Assembly: GCF_025562715.2 (NCBI RefSeq)
Contig: NZ_JAPFCC010000001.1
Span: forward strand, 5,852,001 to 5,916,000
Source of the DNA: Endozoicomonas gorgoniicola
GTDB taxonomy: Bacteria; Pseudomonadota; Gammaproteobacteria; Pseudomonadales; Endozoicomonadaceae
Direction: 5' to 3'
DNA length: 64,000 nt
Shown: in pieces, positions 33,313-43,036 of the stretch
Numbering within the stretch: the stretch's first letter is position 1
Layout: each line of letters begins with the position of its first letter
Notes under the pieces: model-generated
Told to the model about the DNA's origin: nothing
Seen by the model: only the letters and a program-made list of their open reading frames with translations
The model's database searches: none
Program-made: the position numbers and the translations under genes

Positions 33313-35355
33313 ATGTCCCTGCTGCTTAAAAAAAAACAGCCAGAACGATTGTGCATTTTTTTGGTTGTATTGGCCTTTCTGCCATTAACGGTTTTTGGGG
33401 AAGAACTCTACAGGGTTGAAGAAACGTTTTCATACTTTCCTTCGGATCCTGAATATGGGAAAAGGTTCAACGCAAGGCAGTCAGAGTCAGAAGAAGTCAA
33501 TTATAAGCGTTTTAAGGAACATATTCCCAAAATCCATTTGTCGACAAAAAAGGATTGGGAAAAACTAAACAATCTCACCTGGAAAGCCTTTTTTAATAAT
33601 ATTCGGTTGTCGTCTAAAGAACCGAAAATGGCTGCCTTTGTGTCGAACAGGTTGAGTACTCAGCTTTCTGATCACGAATTTTTCTGGCATCAGGCGTTTA
33701 TCAGCCTCGGTTTCGGACGTTATGTCCATAGAGCATTTAATACACTGGGGGGGTTAGACTGCTTTTACAATCAGCAACATGAAGATGGTTTTATACCCAG
33801 GGAAATTTCGCCGAATGGTAGTGAAGTGCATTTCTTTCCGGGATGCTCCGTCTGGCTGTTAACCAATCTGCCTCCGGAGCTGGCAATAGGCAGCAACATA
33901 ACAGACTTCGGTTTGAAAAAAAGTAACTGGGATGTTTACAAAGGGGCAGGCAATGAAATTGCTTATGAAAAATTCAGGAAATCCATCCTTAAAAGAAAGT
34001 CCAGAATCATAAAGCGTTTTGGACAAGAAAATAACAGTAATCCCCCTTTGGCTGCCCACGCCGAATGGCGACATTATCTTGCAAGCCGTGACCGCAGCAG
34101 ACTGGAGGCTGTTTACGACGTGCTTAAGGGGCATACTGAGTGGCTGGAAGAGAATCGAAAAATTAAAAGTGGGGAGGAGGTTGACGGATTGTTCTGGCAG
34201 GGGGGGATGGGGTCAGGTATGGATAACTTGCCCATTACGTTTGAATTTATCGACATAGACAACCGTGGTTTATTTAAGGGTGATATCTGGTCTGTGTCTA
34301 TTCTGTCTCATTCCTATAACCCCCTGGATCCGGAAGTTACAGTGAAGAATCTTGCTATGTTTGATGCCTCAGCCCAGATGAAGCTGCATTATGATGCGAT
34401 GGCAAACATATCGGACATTCTGGATAAAGAAACACAAAAAGAACTGTATCACAAAAAAGCTGAGGTGCTGAAAGAGAAAATAAATGCATGCCTTTGGGAT
34501 GAAAACAAGGGTTTTTACTTTAACGCTTATGAAAAATGTAATTACAGATCTTCTGATTTTGTTTTGTCTGCCTACTGGGGGCTGTATGCAGAAATTGCCA
34601 GCACTGAACAAGCCCGGGATATGTTGACCTATCTGAAGAATGATCGTTATTTCAACACCCCGATGCCTTTTCCGGCAGTCGCTACATCAAGCAGCTGGTT
34701 TCAGAAAGAGGGTGATTACTGGCGGGGTGGCGTCTGGCCGCCGCTTGTTTATATAACGCTGAAGGGGCTGATGAACTACGCAGGGTCTGTGAAAGGGGCG
34801 TGGACTGTAGCCGTCAATGCCAGTGAAAAATATCTCGCAGGTCTTGCCGAAACCATGTTTGAGTCGTCAGGGAGTAGCACAGATGATGAATATGAAGTCT
34901 GTTGGTCAATCCCTGAAGATGGCTCAATCGACTTTTGTGGAAAGGCGGGAGATGAAAAAAGAATTTATGAATACAACAGCCCGATGACCGGGGGGCGGGG
35001 ACAGCGAAAAGATTCGACAGGCAATGAATGGTTAGCCAAAGACAATTTTGTGGGTTGGGGAGGGTTAGGGCCTATAGGTGTGATGCAGGAAGTGGCTGTG
35101 GGTCTGGATATTCATGAAAATGAGATTGTCTGGCACCTGCATCGCACTGATGAGCATGGCATCAAAAATCTATATATTGGCACTCAGTCGTTAAGTTTTA
35201 TGGTGACAGAGAGAATCCCCGGACAGTTGAGCCGGGAGAACATCATTATAGAAGGCATGTTGCCGGAAGACTCTCCCATTCAAAGTATTCGTGTTATTCC
35301 CAAAGAAGAACCTTCTAATGAAATAAGGATTTCCCTGAAGCAGCAGGGAGAGTAA
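33313..35355 (+). CDS. Secreted GH63/MGH1-like glycoside hydrolase
   Basis: The 680-residue protein begins with a basic stretch and hydrophobic segment ending PLTVFGEE, a signal peptide. The body has an (alpha/alpha)6-barrel pattern typical of trehalase, GH63 and mannosylglycerate-hydrolase-like enzymes: FFWHQAFISLGFG, DGFIPREISPNG, GGMGSGMDNLP (probable catalytic Asp), and the signature GDYWRGGVWPPLVYITLKGL. Substrate is unknown; a glycan or compatible-solute glycoside is likely. It is AT-richer than its flanks. The next gene encodes a secreted HAD phosphatase with sucrose-phosphatase-like features, and a joint role in sugar use is possible. Confidence 0.78.
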   Translation: MSLLLKKKQPERLCIFLVVLAFLPLTVFGEELYRVEETFSYFPSDPEYGKRFNARQSESEEVNYKRFKEHIPKIHLSTKKDWEKLNNLTWKAFFNNIRLSSKEPKMAAFVSNRLSTQLSDHEFFWHQAFISLGFGRYVHRAFNTLGGLDCFYNQQHEDGFIPREISPNGSEVHFFPGCSVWLLTNLPPELAIGSNITDFGLKKSNWDVYKGAGNEIAYEKFRKSILKRKSRIIKRFGQENNSNPPLAAHAEWRHYLASRDRSRLEAVYDVLKGHTEWLEENRKIKSGEEVDGLFWQGGMGSGMDNLPITFEFIDIDNRGLFKGDIWSVSILSHSYNPLDPEVTVKNLAMFDASAQMKLHYDAMANISDILDKETQKELYHKKAEVLKEKINACLWDENKGFYFNAYEKCNYRSSDFVLSAYWGLYAEIASTEQARDMLTYLKNDRYFNTPMPFPAVATSSSWFQKEGDYWRGGVWPPLVYITLKGLMNYAGSVKGAWTVAVNASEKYLAGLAETMFESSGSSTDDEYEVCWSIPEDGSIDFCGKAGDEKRIYEYNSPMTGGRGQRKDSTGNEWLAKDNFVGWGGLGPIGVMQEVAVGLDIHENEIVWHLHRTDEHGIKNLYIGTQSLSFMVTERIPGQLSRENIIIEGMLPEDSPIQSIRVIPKEEPSNEIRISLKQQGE

Positions 35356-35529
35356 CAACCCAGAACGTCCCGGAGCCATAACCGCGCAGGCAAGTTCGCA
35401 AACCGTTGCACGTAAAGAATACAAAGACTGTGCGAAGTTCGACCCTCGCACAGTCTTAACGATCAGGCTGCAGAACCTGCGACAGAATTTGTTTTTGTTC
35501 TGTATAACCTACAATAAGATACTAAGCTA

Positions 35530-37089
35530 ATGATCCTGCAAAATTATTCACAGTTTCCATTTATGATGATTAGATCGATTTTGATCATATTGCTGCCTGG
35601 CCTCTTAACCTTATTGGTCAGCACGGGTAGTGCTTCGCAGTATTTTGATGACAGGCTGACTTTGCCCCTTGTGTGTGTGATATTTGTTATATCAAACACT
35701 ATGCAAACCAAACAGGTTTTAGATTCACATTTTTTTTTGTATCCCAAAGACCCCCCAAAAACAGAGAGTGATATCAATAGCAACGCAGGCGGATCTTTAT
35801 TTTCTATTGCAAACTTACAGAGTTCAGAGACCCTGTCTGACTCTTTATCCAGAAAAAGTTTTTTAGGGGATGACGACGACGAACTTAATGTTCTGCTGCA
35901 ACAGTTCGGCAATATTCTGTCGGAATACAATCAATATAATTTTCTTATTGTTACGGATGTAGATGGTATTCTGTATCAAAGCAAACATCCGGTGGGTGAT
36001 AACAATGCGGCTTTGAGTGTGCATAGCAAAAAATCAGCTAAAAAGATAAAACGAAATCAGAAAAGATGGTTAGAAAAAATAAAGTCATTTCTCCAAAAAT
36101 ACCCAAATGTTTTTTTGGTTTATAATATGACATCGCCTCTTATTCCAGTTGCAGCGCCTCAAAGGCAAACATTTTTTGGACATGATTTATATCGGTTTGG
36201 CAGTAGGTTGCCAGTTCCGGATGCCATTATTTCCAATGCTGGAGCGAAAATAACAAAAAAGTCTAAGTTGTTGGGTGGTCGTATATCTTTCATCAACGAG
36301 CAGCTCAAAGAGTGGCTTTTGGAAGATAACGATGAACCTCTGAATAAGGTGAGTCTATGGCAAGGCGACGGTATGATTGAAAAACCGTTTATTTTATTTA
36401 ACAATTTACAGAAGGGCGATGACGATCAGACTAAGCCAGGTAACCCGGTTACTTTTACTGGGTTTACCAACTATCTCAATGAACAGTTTATTTATCGGTT
36501 CGGGAATAATACTGATCGATACAAAGCTATAACTAACAAACAAGAATACACTGGCAAAACCGGTGAGAATCCATACGACATTAACTCTTTGCCTTACATA
36601 ATATTGACGCCTTTTGAAGAAGGGCAGTACCTGAAGCAAATATTGTTCAGTAATACCAGAATTAATAAAGGGCAAGCACTGAGGGTACTCATAAATTTAA
36701 TGCATTTAGATGGTGATTTTGGGAGGAAGCCTACATTTCTGGTTGTTGTAGGTGGGGGTATCACTGATATGCCAATGATCAGGATTGATCAAAAAGCCAA
36801 CGCACTCACTCCGTTAAGCGTTGAGCAACAAAGCCGGACAGATTCTTGCATGAATACATTGATTGACTCTATTGGTGAGCTGGAAAGTTCCGTAATATGG
36901 CTGAAAAGTATTGTTTTTAATAATTTGAATTTAAAAAAACTGACTAACTCTCATGTCTCTGAAATGCTTAAGCATGAAAAAGTAGTGCAAGTTGATTCAG
37001 ACCCGGGACCCTTTGGTTTTCTGGAAGCTATTGTTAATGAACTGAAACCGGACGAATTAAAAATTTGGGATCACTTTTTTCAAAAGTGA
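35530..37089 (+). CDS. HAD-superfamily phosphatase-like protein with N-terminal signal/anchor
   Basis: The 519-residue protein starts with a hydrophobic segment (about residues 13-37, ending VSTGSAS) that should export or anchor it. HAD motifs are in order: motif I FLIVTDVDGILY (DxD, about residue 140), motif II MTSP, motif III Lys in NKGQALRVL, and motif IV VVVGGGITDMPM. The cap includes ISNAGAKI, reminiscent of sucrose-phosphate phosphatase-like enzymes. Extracytoplasmic HAD proteins are less common. The gene is distinctly AT-rich, indicating transfer. The substrate is unknown. Confidence 0.68.
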   Translation: MILQNYSQFPFMMIRSILIILLPGLLTLLVSTGSASQYFDDRLTLPLVCVIFVISNTMQTKQVLDSHFFLYPKDPPKTESDINSNAGGSLFSIANLQSSETLSDSLSRKSFLGDDDDELNVLLQQFGNILSEYNQYNFLIVTDVDGILYQSKHPVGDNNAALSVHSKKSAKKIKRNQKRWLEKIKSFLQKYPNVFLVYNMTSPLIPVAAPQRQTFFGHDLYRFGSRLPVPDAIISNAGAKITKKSKLLGGRISFINEQLKEWLLEDNDEPLNKVSLWQGDGMIEKPFILFNNLQKGDDDQTKPGNPVTFTGFTNYLNEQFIYRFGNNTDRYKAITNKQEYTGKTGENPYDINSLPYIILTPFEEGQYLKQILFSNTRINKGQALRVLINLMHLDGDFGRKPTFLVVVGGGITDMPMIRIDQKANALTPLSVEQQSRTDSCMNTLIDSIGELESSVIWLKSIVFNNLNLKKLTNSHVSEMLKHEKVVQVDSDPGPFGFLEAIVNELKPDELKIWDHFFQK

Positions 37090-37163
37090 TTGGGCAGGCT
37101 CTCCCAGGGTTTGCGGACCGGACGGATCCCAAACCCTGAGATAGAGAGTCATGAGATAGAGAG

Positions 37164-37469
37164 TCAGAAGCTCTTTACGTTAGACAGACTGGGTTTGGCG
37201 TCCTTGTTTTCCTTGTAAATCAGGGCGATGTTGCCAATGGTTTGTACCAGTTCACACTGGGTTTGTTTAACCAGTGCGTCGATCATTGCCTTTTTAACAT
37301 CGCGGTCACCTACTGCGAATTTTACCTTGATCAGCTCGTGATCACTCAGGGCTCGCAGTGTCTCTTCTATAACGCCATTGGTCATGCCTTTACCGGCGAC
37401 CATCACAACAGGCTTGAGCTTGTGGCCCAGGGAACGGAAATGTTTTTTTCTATCAGTGGATAGACTCAT
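37164..37469 (-). CDS. yhbY: Ribosome-associated CRM-domain protein YhbY
   Basis: The 101-residue protein is a single CRM RNA-binding domain, associated with pre-50S ribosomes. The GxxG loop is VAGKGMTNGV; HELIKVKFAVGDR and IGNIALIYKEN follow as in the family. The frame is open to 37523 but the ATG at 37469 gives the normal N-terminus (MSLSTDRKKHFR). It is divergent from rlmE, the standard arrangement. Confidence 0.95.
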   Translation of the reverse strand: MSLSTDRKKHFRSLGHKLKPVVMVAGKGMTNGVIEETLRALSDHELIKVKFAVGDRDVKKAMIDALVKQTQCELVQTIGNIALIYKENKDAKPSLSNVKSF

Positions 37470-37766
37470 GATTGCACAATCCTGAGGCTGAACAATACAA
37501 TGGCCGGATTGCGATACAGCCATAGCAATCAGGCTTTTTTTAAAGGGGATTTTCCAGCTCTAATAGCTCGTTCTTATAGAGAACTACCTGAAAATTGCAG
37601 GCATGCCTCGTACAGAGACCTATATTGCCAGAGTGAAAAGTTCATTATTCTACATTCTCGCTCGTGGCTTAGCGAGTTCGTTATTTGTACTGGTGTGTGG
37701 TTTGACCGTTAAATCCTGCGCCGGTTCCTCATTATCTCTGTTTTAAGGTAAATCCTAAGGTAAATC

Positions 37767-38420
37767 ATGACCCGATCCAAAAGCACCAGCTCTTCACGCT
37801 GCTCTCGTTCCAAGAGCAGTAAGCGTTGGCTGCAGGAACATTTTGATGATCAGTATGTAAAGCGCTCCCAGGAGGATGGTTGGCGCTCTCGTGCCAGTTA
37901 TAAGCTGCTGGAAATTCATGAGAAAGATAAGCTATTTCGTCCCGGCATGAGGGTTGTCGACCTGGGGGCTGCGCCCGGTGGCTGGACTCAGGTGGCTGCT
38001 GAAATTATTGGCGACTCCGGACGTATTGTTGCTTCTGATATTCTGCCAATGGATCCGATTGCCGGTGCCACCTTTGTGCAGGGCGATTTTACAGAAGATC
38101 GTGTACTGGAAGAGATTCTTGAGGCGATCGGTTCTGACGAGGTAGACCTTGTAATTTCCGATATGGCCCCCAATATGAGTGGAGCACAGTCTATAGATCA
38201 GCCCAAGGCAATGTATCTGGTCGAGCTGGCACTTGATCTGGCCAGACAGGTGTTGCGTAAGAACGGTGTATTCCTTGCCAAGGTGTTTCAGGGTGAAGGC
38301 TTTGAGGAATATCTGAAGGATTTACGTTCTTCTTTTACGAAAGTGATTACCCGTAAGCCTGATGCTTCAAGGGCTCGTTCCCGGGAGGTTTATCTGCTGG
38401 CAAAAGGCTTCAAGGGTTAA
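37767..38420 (+). CDS. rlmE: 23S rRNA (uridine-2552-2'-O) methyltransferase RlmE/FtsJ
   Basis: RlmE methylates U2552 in the A-loop of 23S rRNA at a late step of 50S assembly. The 217-residue protein has the K-D-K-E catalytic set: Lys in SRASYKL, Asp in SDMAPNMSG, Lys in LAKVFQG and Glu in SREVYLLAKGF. The SAM motif is VVDLGAAPGGW. It lies upstream of ftsH, as in other gammaproteobacteria. I see no convincing sigma-32 promoter here, unlike the E. coli pair. Confidence 0.98.
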   Translation: MTRSKSTSSSRCSRSKSSKRWLQEHFDDQYVKRSQEDGWRSRASYKLLEIHEKDKLFRPGMRVVDLGAAPGGWTQVAAEIIGDSGRIVASDILPMDPIAGATFVQGDFTEDRVLEEILEAIGSDEVDLVISDMAPNMSGAQSIDQPKAMYLVELALDLARQVLRKNGVFLAKVFQGEGFEEYLKDLRSSFTKVITRKPDASRARSREVYLLAKGFKG

Positions 38421-38614
38421 ACGTTAAGCATTTTGTAAGGACGTGTAATTACTTTTTTCTATTGGCTATATAGATTGTTGATGACTGTCGCCTGAACGTC
38501 CAATCGTGTATTGTTACAGGTGCAGATTAACTAAATAAAGAGAGTAGAGCCGGTACACATGCCCAAACCGACCGACTATCCCAGGCTTCAGTACGTTCAA
38601 GAGAGGGTAGCCCT

Positions 38615-40615
38615 TTGAATGATATGGCGAAAAATTTAATTCTCTGGGTCATCATCGCTCTGGTGCTGTTGACCGTGTTCAAAAACTTCGATGGTATGCA
38701 GACAACCACGCAGAAGGTCAATTATTCTGACTTTATCAGCATGGTTGAAAACCGACAGGTCAGTAAGGTAGTGATCGACGGTTATACCATCAACGGCGTT
38801 CTTAGCAGCAGTGAGCGCTTTGAAACCAACCTGCCTCCGGCAGTGCCTGATAATCAGCTGATGGACGAGCTGCTGCGTGGCAACGTGCAGATTGAATCCA
38901 AGCCTATTGAAAAGCAGAGTATCTGGACTCAGTTGCTGGTCGCCAGCTTCCCGATTCTGGTGATTCTGGCAGTCTTTATGTTCTTTATGCGCCAGATGCA
39001 GGGCGGTGGAGGCGGCAAGGGCGGCCCCATGAGCTTCGGCAAGAGCAAGGCGCGCCTGTTGTCGGAAGACCAGATCAAGACCACCTTTGCTGATGTGGCG
39101 GGTGTAGAAGAAGCCAAGGAAGACGTGCAGGAGCTGGTGGACTTCCTGAAAGACCCTGGCAAGTTCCAGCGTCTGGGCGGTCGCATTCCTCGTGGTGTCC
39201 TGATGGTAGGTCCTCCGGGTACGGGTAAAACGCTGCTGGCAAAAGCCATTGCCGGTGAAGCAAAGGTTCCGTTCTTTACGATCTCCGGTTCTGACTTTGT
39301 AGAAATGTTTGTGGGTGTGGGTGCGTCCCGTGTCCGCGATATGTTCGAGCAGGCCAAAAAGCAGGCACCCTGCATTATCTTTATTGATGAGATCGATGCG
39401 GTAGGTCGCCACCGTGGTGCTGGTATGGGCGGTGGTCACGATGAGCGTGAGCAGACCCTGAACCAGCTGCTGGTTGAAATGGATGGTTTTGAAGCAAACG
39501 ACGGTATTATTGTAATTGCCGCCACTAACCGTCCTGACGTTCTCGACCCTGCACTGCTTCGCCCTGGTCGTTTTGACCGCCAGGTGGTTGTGGGGCTGCC
39601 GGATATCCGTGGTCGTGAACAGATTCTGAAAGTACACATGCGAAAAGTGCCTGTGGCTGACGATGTTGATGCGGCAGTAATTGCCCGTGGTACGCCTGGT
39701 TTCTCTGGTGCGGATCTGTCCAATCTGGTGAACGAAGCTGCGTTGTTCTCTGCCCGTGCTGATAAACGCATGGTAGGTCAGCATGAGTTTGACCTGGCGA
39801 AAGACAAAATCATGATGGGTGCCGAGCGCAAGTCCATGGTGATGAGCGACAAGGAAAAGAGCAATACGGCTTACCATGAGGCGGGTCATGCTATTGTCGG
39901 TCGACTGGTGCCAGACCATGATCCGGTCTACAAAGTGTCCATCATTCCTCGTGGTCGTGCATTGGGTGTCACCATGTTCCTGCCTGAGGAAGATCGTTAC
40001 AGTCAGAGCAAGCAGGCTCTTATGAGTCAGATTTGTTCTCTGTTTGGTGGCCGTATCGCTGAGGAAATGACCCTGGGTGCTGATGGTGTGACGACGGGTG
40101 CTTCAAACGACATTCAGCGAGCCACCCAGATTGCCCGCAGCATGGTGACGAAGTGGGGCTTGTCTGAAAAGCTCGGGCCGCTGATGTACGACGAAGACGA
40201 AGGTGAAGTCTTCCTCGGCAAGAGCTACGGCAGTGGCGGTGGTTCTAATGTTTCAGGCGAAACGGCCAAGCTGATTGATCAGGAAGTTCGCCGTATTGTT
40301 GATGAGTGTTATACCTGTGCGGCGACGATTCTGGAAGAAAATCGTGACAAACTGGATATGATGGCTGACGCCCTGATTCAGTACGAAACCATCGACAGTG
40401 ATCAGATCAACGACATTATGGAAGGCAAGACACCTCGTCCACCAAAAGATTCCAGTGATAAAGGCGCTGGTGGTGAAGGCGGTGAAAAGGTTGAAGCGTC
40501 TGAAGAGCAACCTGAGGCCAAAGCCCCGGAAGCTGATGATGGCGCTGATCAGGATAAAGCTGATCAGGATAAAAAGGACGACACCATTGGTGGTCCGGCC
40601 AACCATCAGGCTTAA
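38615..40615 (+). CDS. ftsH: ATP-dependent zinc metalloprotease FtsH
   Basis: FtsH is the membrane AAA+ protease that degrades unassembled membrane proteins and regulators such as sigma-32 and LpxC. The 666-residue protein has two transmembrane segments (about 6-24 and 106-126), Walker A GPPGTGKT from about residue 199, the second region of homology with ATNRPDVLDPALLRPGRFDR, and zinc site HEAGH at 421-425. The tail is acidic and repetitive (DQDKADQDKKDD). I chose TTG at 38615 because GAGAGGG is well spaced there; the ATG at 38624 is an alternative. Confidence 0.98.
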   Translation: MNDMAKNLILWVIIALVLLTVFKNFDGMQTTTQKVNYSDFISMVENRQVSKVVIDGYTINGVLSSSERFETNLPPAVPDNQLMDELLRGNVQIESKPIEKQSIWTQLLVASFPILVILAVFMFFMRQMQGGGGGKGGPMSFGKSKARLLSEDQIKTTFADVAGVEEAKEDVQELVDFLKDPGKFQRLGGRIPRGVLMVGPPGTGKTLLAKAIAGEAKVPFFTISGSDFVEMFVGVGASRVRDMFEQAKKQAPCIIFIDEIDAVGRHRGAGMGGGHDEREQTLNQLLVEMDGFEANDGIIVIAATNRPDVLDPALLRPGRFDRQVVVGLPDIRGREQILKVHMRKVPVADDVDAAVIARGTPGFSGADLSNLVNEAALFSARADKRMVGQHEFDLAKDKIMMGAERKSMVMSDKEKSNTAYHEAGHAIVGRLVPDHDPVYKVSIIPRGRALGVTMFLPEEDRYSQSKQALMSQICSLFGGRIAEEMTLGADGVTTGASNDIQRATQIARSMVTKWGLSEKLGPLMYDEDEGEVFLGKSYGSGGGSNVSGETAKLIDQEVRRIVDECYTCAATILEENRDKLDMMADALIQYETIDSDQINDIMEGKTPRPPKDSSDKGAGGEGGEKVEASEEQPEAKAPEADDGADQDKADQDKKDDTIGGPANHQA

Positions 40616-40632
40616 TTAATTCGGTCTATGAT

Positions 40633-40662
40633 AACGGGCAGGTTTTCCTGCCCGTTTTTTTT
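40633..40662 (+). terminator. Rho-independent terminator after ftsH
   Basis: AACGGGCAGG and CCTGCCCGTT pair around a TTTT loop, followed by a run of T. Confidence 0.95.
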
Positions 40663-40698
40663 CGTTAACCGTTTTGGTTCTTCTAAGGTGACTTTTTT

Positions 40699-41556
40699 GT
40701 GGTAGCTATGACTAAGCTGAATTGTGCTGGCCGAACCCTTGATTTCAATCGTACCCAGGTCATGGGTGTTCTTAATGTTACCCCGGACTCTTTCTATTCA
40801 GGCAGTCGCTATCAGGATATGGATACGATTCTGCGTGTCGCTGACGCCATGGTAAACGACGGTGTTGATATATTTGATGTCGGTGGCGAGTCTACCCGGC
40901 CTGGTGCTGACGGAAAAGGGGTTGCCTGTGAAATGGAGCTGGAGCGTGTACTTCCGGTTGTGGAAGCTCTGAATGCTCGGTTTGATCAGGTGATTTCAGT
41001 GGACACCAGCTCTGCACTGGTGATGACTGAAACGGCTAAAGTCGGTGCAGGCATTATAAACGATGTGCGTGCGTTGCATCGGGAAGGCGCTTTGCAGGCT
41101 GCGGCGCAAACTGGTCTGGCGGTGGTGTTGATGCACTCGCTGGTTGATCAGCCTGAACCGGGGTTTGCCCCCTGTTATGAAGATGTAGCCGGTGAGGTCT
41201 GCCAGTATTTGTTGAACCGGGTGTCAGACTGTGAGGCAGCCGGTATTCAGAGAGATCGAATTATTCTTGATCCGGGCTTTGGTGGTGGCATGTTTGGCAA
41301 AACCCCTAAGCAGAATCTCAGTTTGCTGAAGCATCTGAACAGGCTGGTGCAGTCGGGTTTTCCCGTGCTGGCAGGTCTTTCCCGTAAGTCATTTATGCAG
41401 GTGCAGCTGGGTAAGCCGGCTGCTGAACTGTTGTCTGGCAGTCTGGCGGTAGCATTGATGGCTGTTCAGGCTGGAGCGCACATCATTCGGGTGCACGATG
41501 TTGCTGAAACCAGGGATGTTGTGACCATGCTCGAAGCGGTTCAGCAGGCAGAATAA
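40699..41556 (+). CDS. folP: Dihydropteroate synthase
   Basis: FolP joins p-aminobenzoate to the pterin in folate synthesis and is the sulfonamide target. The 285-residue TIM-barrel protein has MGVLNVTPDSFYSG, the pterin-binding DVGGESTRPGA, IILDPGFGGGMFGKT and GLSRKSFM. The start is GTG at 40699, with AAGG ten bases upstream; the ATG at 40708 would be too far from it. It is followed by glmM, the common order. Confidence 0.98.
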   Translation: MVAMTKLNCAGRTLDFNRTQVMGVLNVTPDSFYSGSRYQDMDTILRVADAMVNDGVDIFDVGGESTRPGADGKGVACEMELERVLPVVEALNARFDQVISVDTSSALVMTETAKVGAGIINDVRALHREGALQAAAQTGLAVVLMHSLVDQPEPGFAPCYEDVAGEVCQYLLNRVSDCEAAGIQRDRIILDPGFGGGMFGKTPKQNLSLLKHLNRLVQSGFPVLAGLSRKSFMQVQLGKPAAELLSGSLAVALMAVQAGAHIIRVHDVAETRDVVTMLEAVQQAE

Positions 41557-41621
41557 AGTTTTCAGAGATCGCTGGCTGCTTTCAGGCCGGTGATTCAACC
41601 TCGTTACGTAAGGTATTACAA

Positions 41622-42959
41622 ATGGGTCGCAAGTTTTTTGGAACGGATGGAATTCGTGGTCGTGTTGGTGAATTTCCCATTAATCCTGAGTTTGTCCTGA
41701 AGCTGGGCTGGGCTGCCGGTAAAGTGCTGGCAGCGGAAGGTGAAGGTCAGGTGCTTATTGGTAAGGATACCCGGATTTCCGGTTACATGTTTGAGTCTGC
41801 CCTGGAGGCAGGTTTGTCTGCGGCGGGCATCGATGTGTGCCTGACGGGGCCTATGCCTACGCCAGCCATTGCGTATCTGACCAGAACCTTTAACGGTCAG
41901 GCGGGTATTGTTATCAGTGCCTCTCATAATCCATTCTACGACAATGGTATTAAGTTTTTCTCTGGAAATGGTACCAAGCTGTCCGATGAGGTAGAGGAGA
42001 GAATTGAAGCCCTGCTGGAAGGTGACATAGACGTCGTGCCTTCTGAAAGGCTTGGCAAGGTGACACGGCTGGACGATGCGGCTGGTCGTTATATTGAATA
42101 CTGCAAGGCGAGTACGTCTCATCAGCTGAACCTGAGGGGGCTGAAGCTTGTGATTGATGCCGGACACGGTGCGACCTATCAGGTAGGTCCTTCTGTTTTC
42201 CGTGAGCTGGGTGCTGAAGTGCATGCCATTGGTGTTTCACCGGACGGTGTCAATATCAATAAAAACGCAGGCTCTACCAAGCCGGAAGGTCTGTCCCAGG
42301 TGGTGCAGGAGCTGGGAGTTGATATGGGTATCGCCTTTGATGGCGATGGTGACCGTGTGATCATGGTAGACGACAAAGGTGACATTGTTGATGGTGATGA
42401 GCTGCTCTATGTTATTGCCCGTGACCGTCAGGCGCATGGTGAGCTGAAGGGTGGAGTGGTAGGCACTCTGATGACCAATCTCGGCATGGAAAAGGCTCTG
42501 CAGAAGGCTGGTATTGAATTTGACCGTGCGAAGGTGGGTGACCGTTACGTTAATGAAATGATGATAGAGAAAGGCTGGGAGATTGGTGGTGAATCTTCTG
42601 GTCATGTTATCTGTCACGATGTTTCTACAACGGGCGATGGTATTGTGTCAGCCCTACAGGTGTTGAAGGCGGTGGTTCGTTCCGGCAAAACGCTTTCAGA
42701 ATTGCGCTCCGGAATGAGTAAATACCCACAAACCATGATTAATGTCCGGGTCAAGGTGAAGGCGGATACAAGCCAGGTTCCGGCAATCGTTGAAGCTGTT
42801 AAGCAGTCAGAGGCCGAACTGGCGGACAGAGGGCGGGTGTTGTTGCGTCCTTCCGGTACTGAGCCTGTGATTCGGGTCATGGTTGAAGGTGAAGATGCGG
42901 CTCAGGTGCATCGTCAGGCTGAGAAGCTGGCAAAAGTCGTTGAGTCGGCTATGGTTTAA
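41622..42959 (+). CDS. glmM: Phosphoglucosamine mutase
   Basis: GlmM interconverts glucosamine-6-phosphate and glucosamine-1-phosphate for UDP-GlcNAc, hence peptidoglycan and LPS. The 445-residue protein begins with FGTDGIRGRVGEFPI. It has the phosphoserine loop ISASHNPFYDNG (Ser near residue 101), the metal loop DGDGDR, the sugar-binding GGESSGH and the phosphate-binding RPSGTEPVIRVM. Confidence 0.98.
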   Translation: MGRKFFGTDGIRGRVGEFPINPEFVLKLGWAAGKVLAAEGEGQVLIGKDTRISGYMFESALEAGLSAAGIDVCLTGPMPTPAIAYLTRTFNGQAGIVISASHNPFYDNGIKFFSGNGTKLSDEVEERIEALLEGDIDVVPSERLGKVTRLDDAAGRYIEYCKASTSHQLNLRGLKLVIDAGHGATYQVGPSVFRELGAEVHAIGVSPDGVNINKNAGSTKPEGLSQVVQELGVDMGIAFDGDGDRVIMVDDKGDIVDGDELLYVIARDRQAHGELKGGVVGTLMTNLGMEKALQKAGIEFDRAKVGDRYVNEMMIEKGWEIGGESSGHVICHDVSTTGDGIVSALQVLKAVVRSGKTLSELRSGMSKYPQTMINVRVKVKADTSQVPAIVEAVKQSEAELADRGRVLLRPSGTEPVIRVMVEGEDAAQVHRQAEKLAKVVESAMV

Positions 42960-42970
42960 CGTTTTATACA

Positions 42971-42991
42971 GGGCAAGCGGTTTGCTTGCCC
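42971..42991 (+). terminator. Hairpin after glmM
   Basis: GGGCAAGC and GCTTGCCC form a perfect 8-base stem with a 5-base loop 12 bases after the stop. No T-run follows, so it may be a weak terminator or a 3'-end stabiliser. Confidence 0.5.
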
Positions 42992-43036
42992 TCGCGGCCT
43001 TGATAATGAAGGCAGGCTGGCCAGTGGCTTTTAGCC

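Noticed and set aside
33101..33388. A 95-codon plus-strand frame between the methyltransferase and glycosidase genes
   Set aside because: It overlaps both neighbours, has no good ribosome site, and reads through the AT-rich promoter region.
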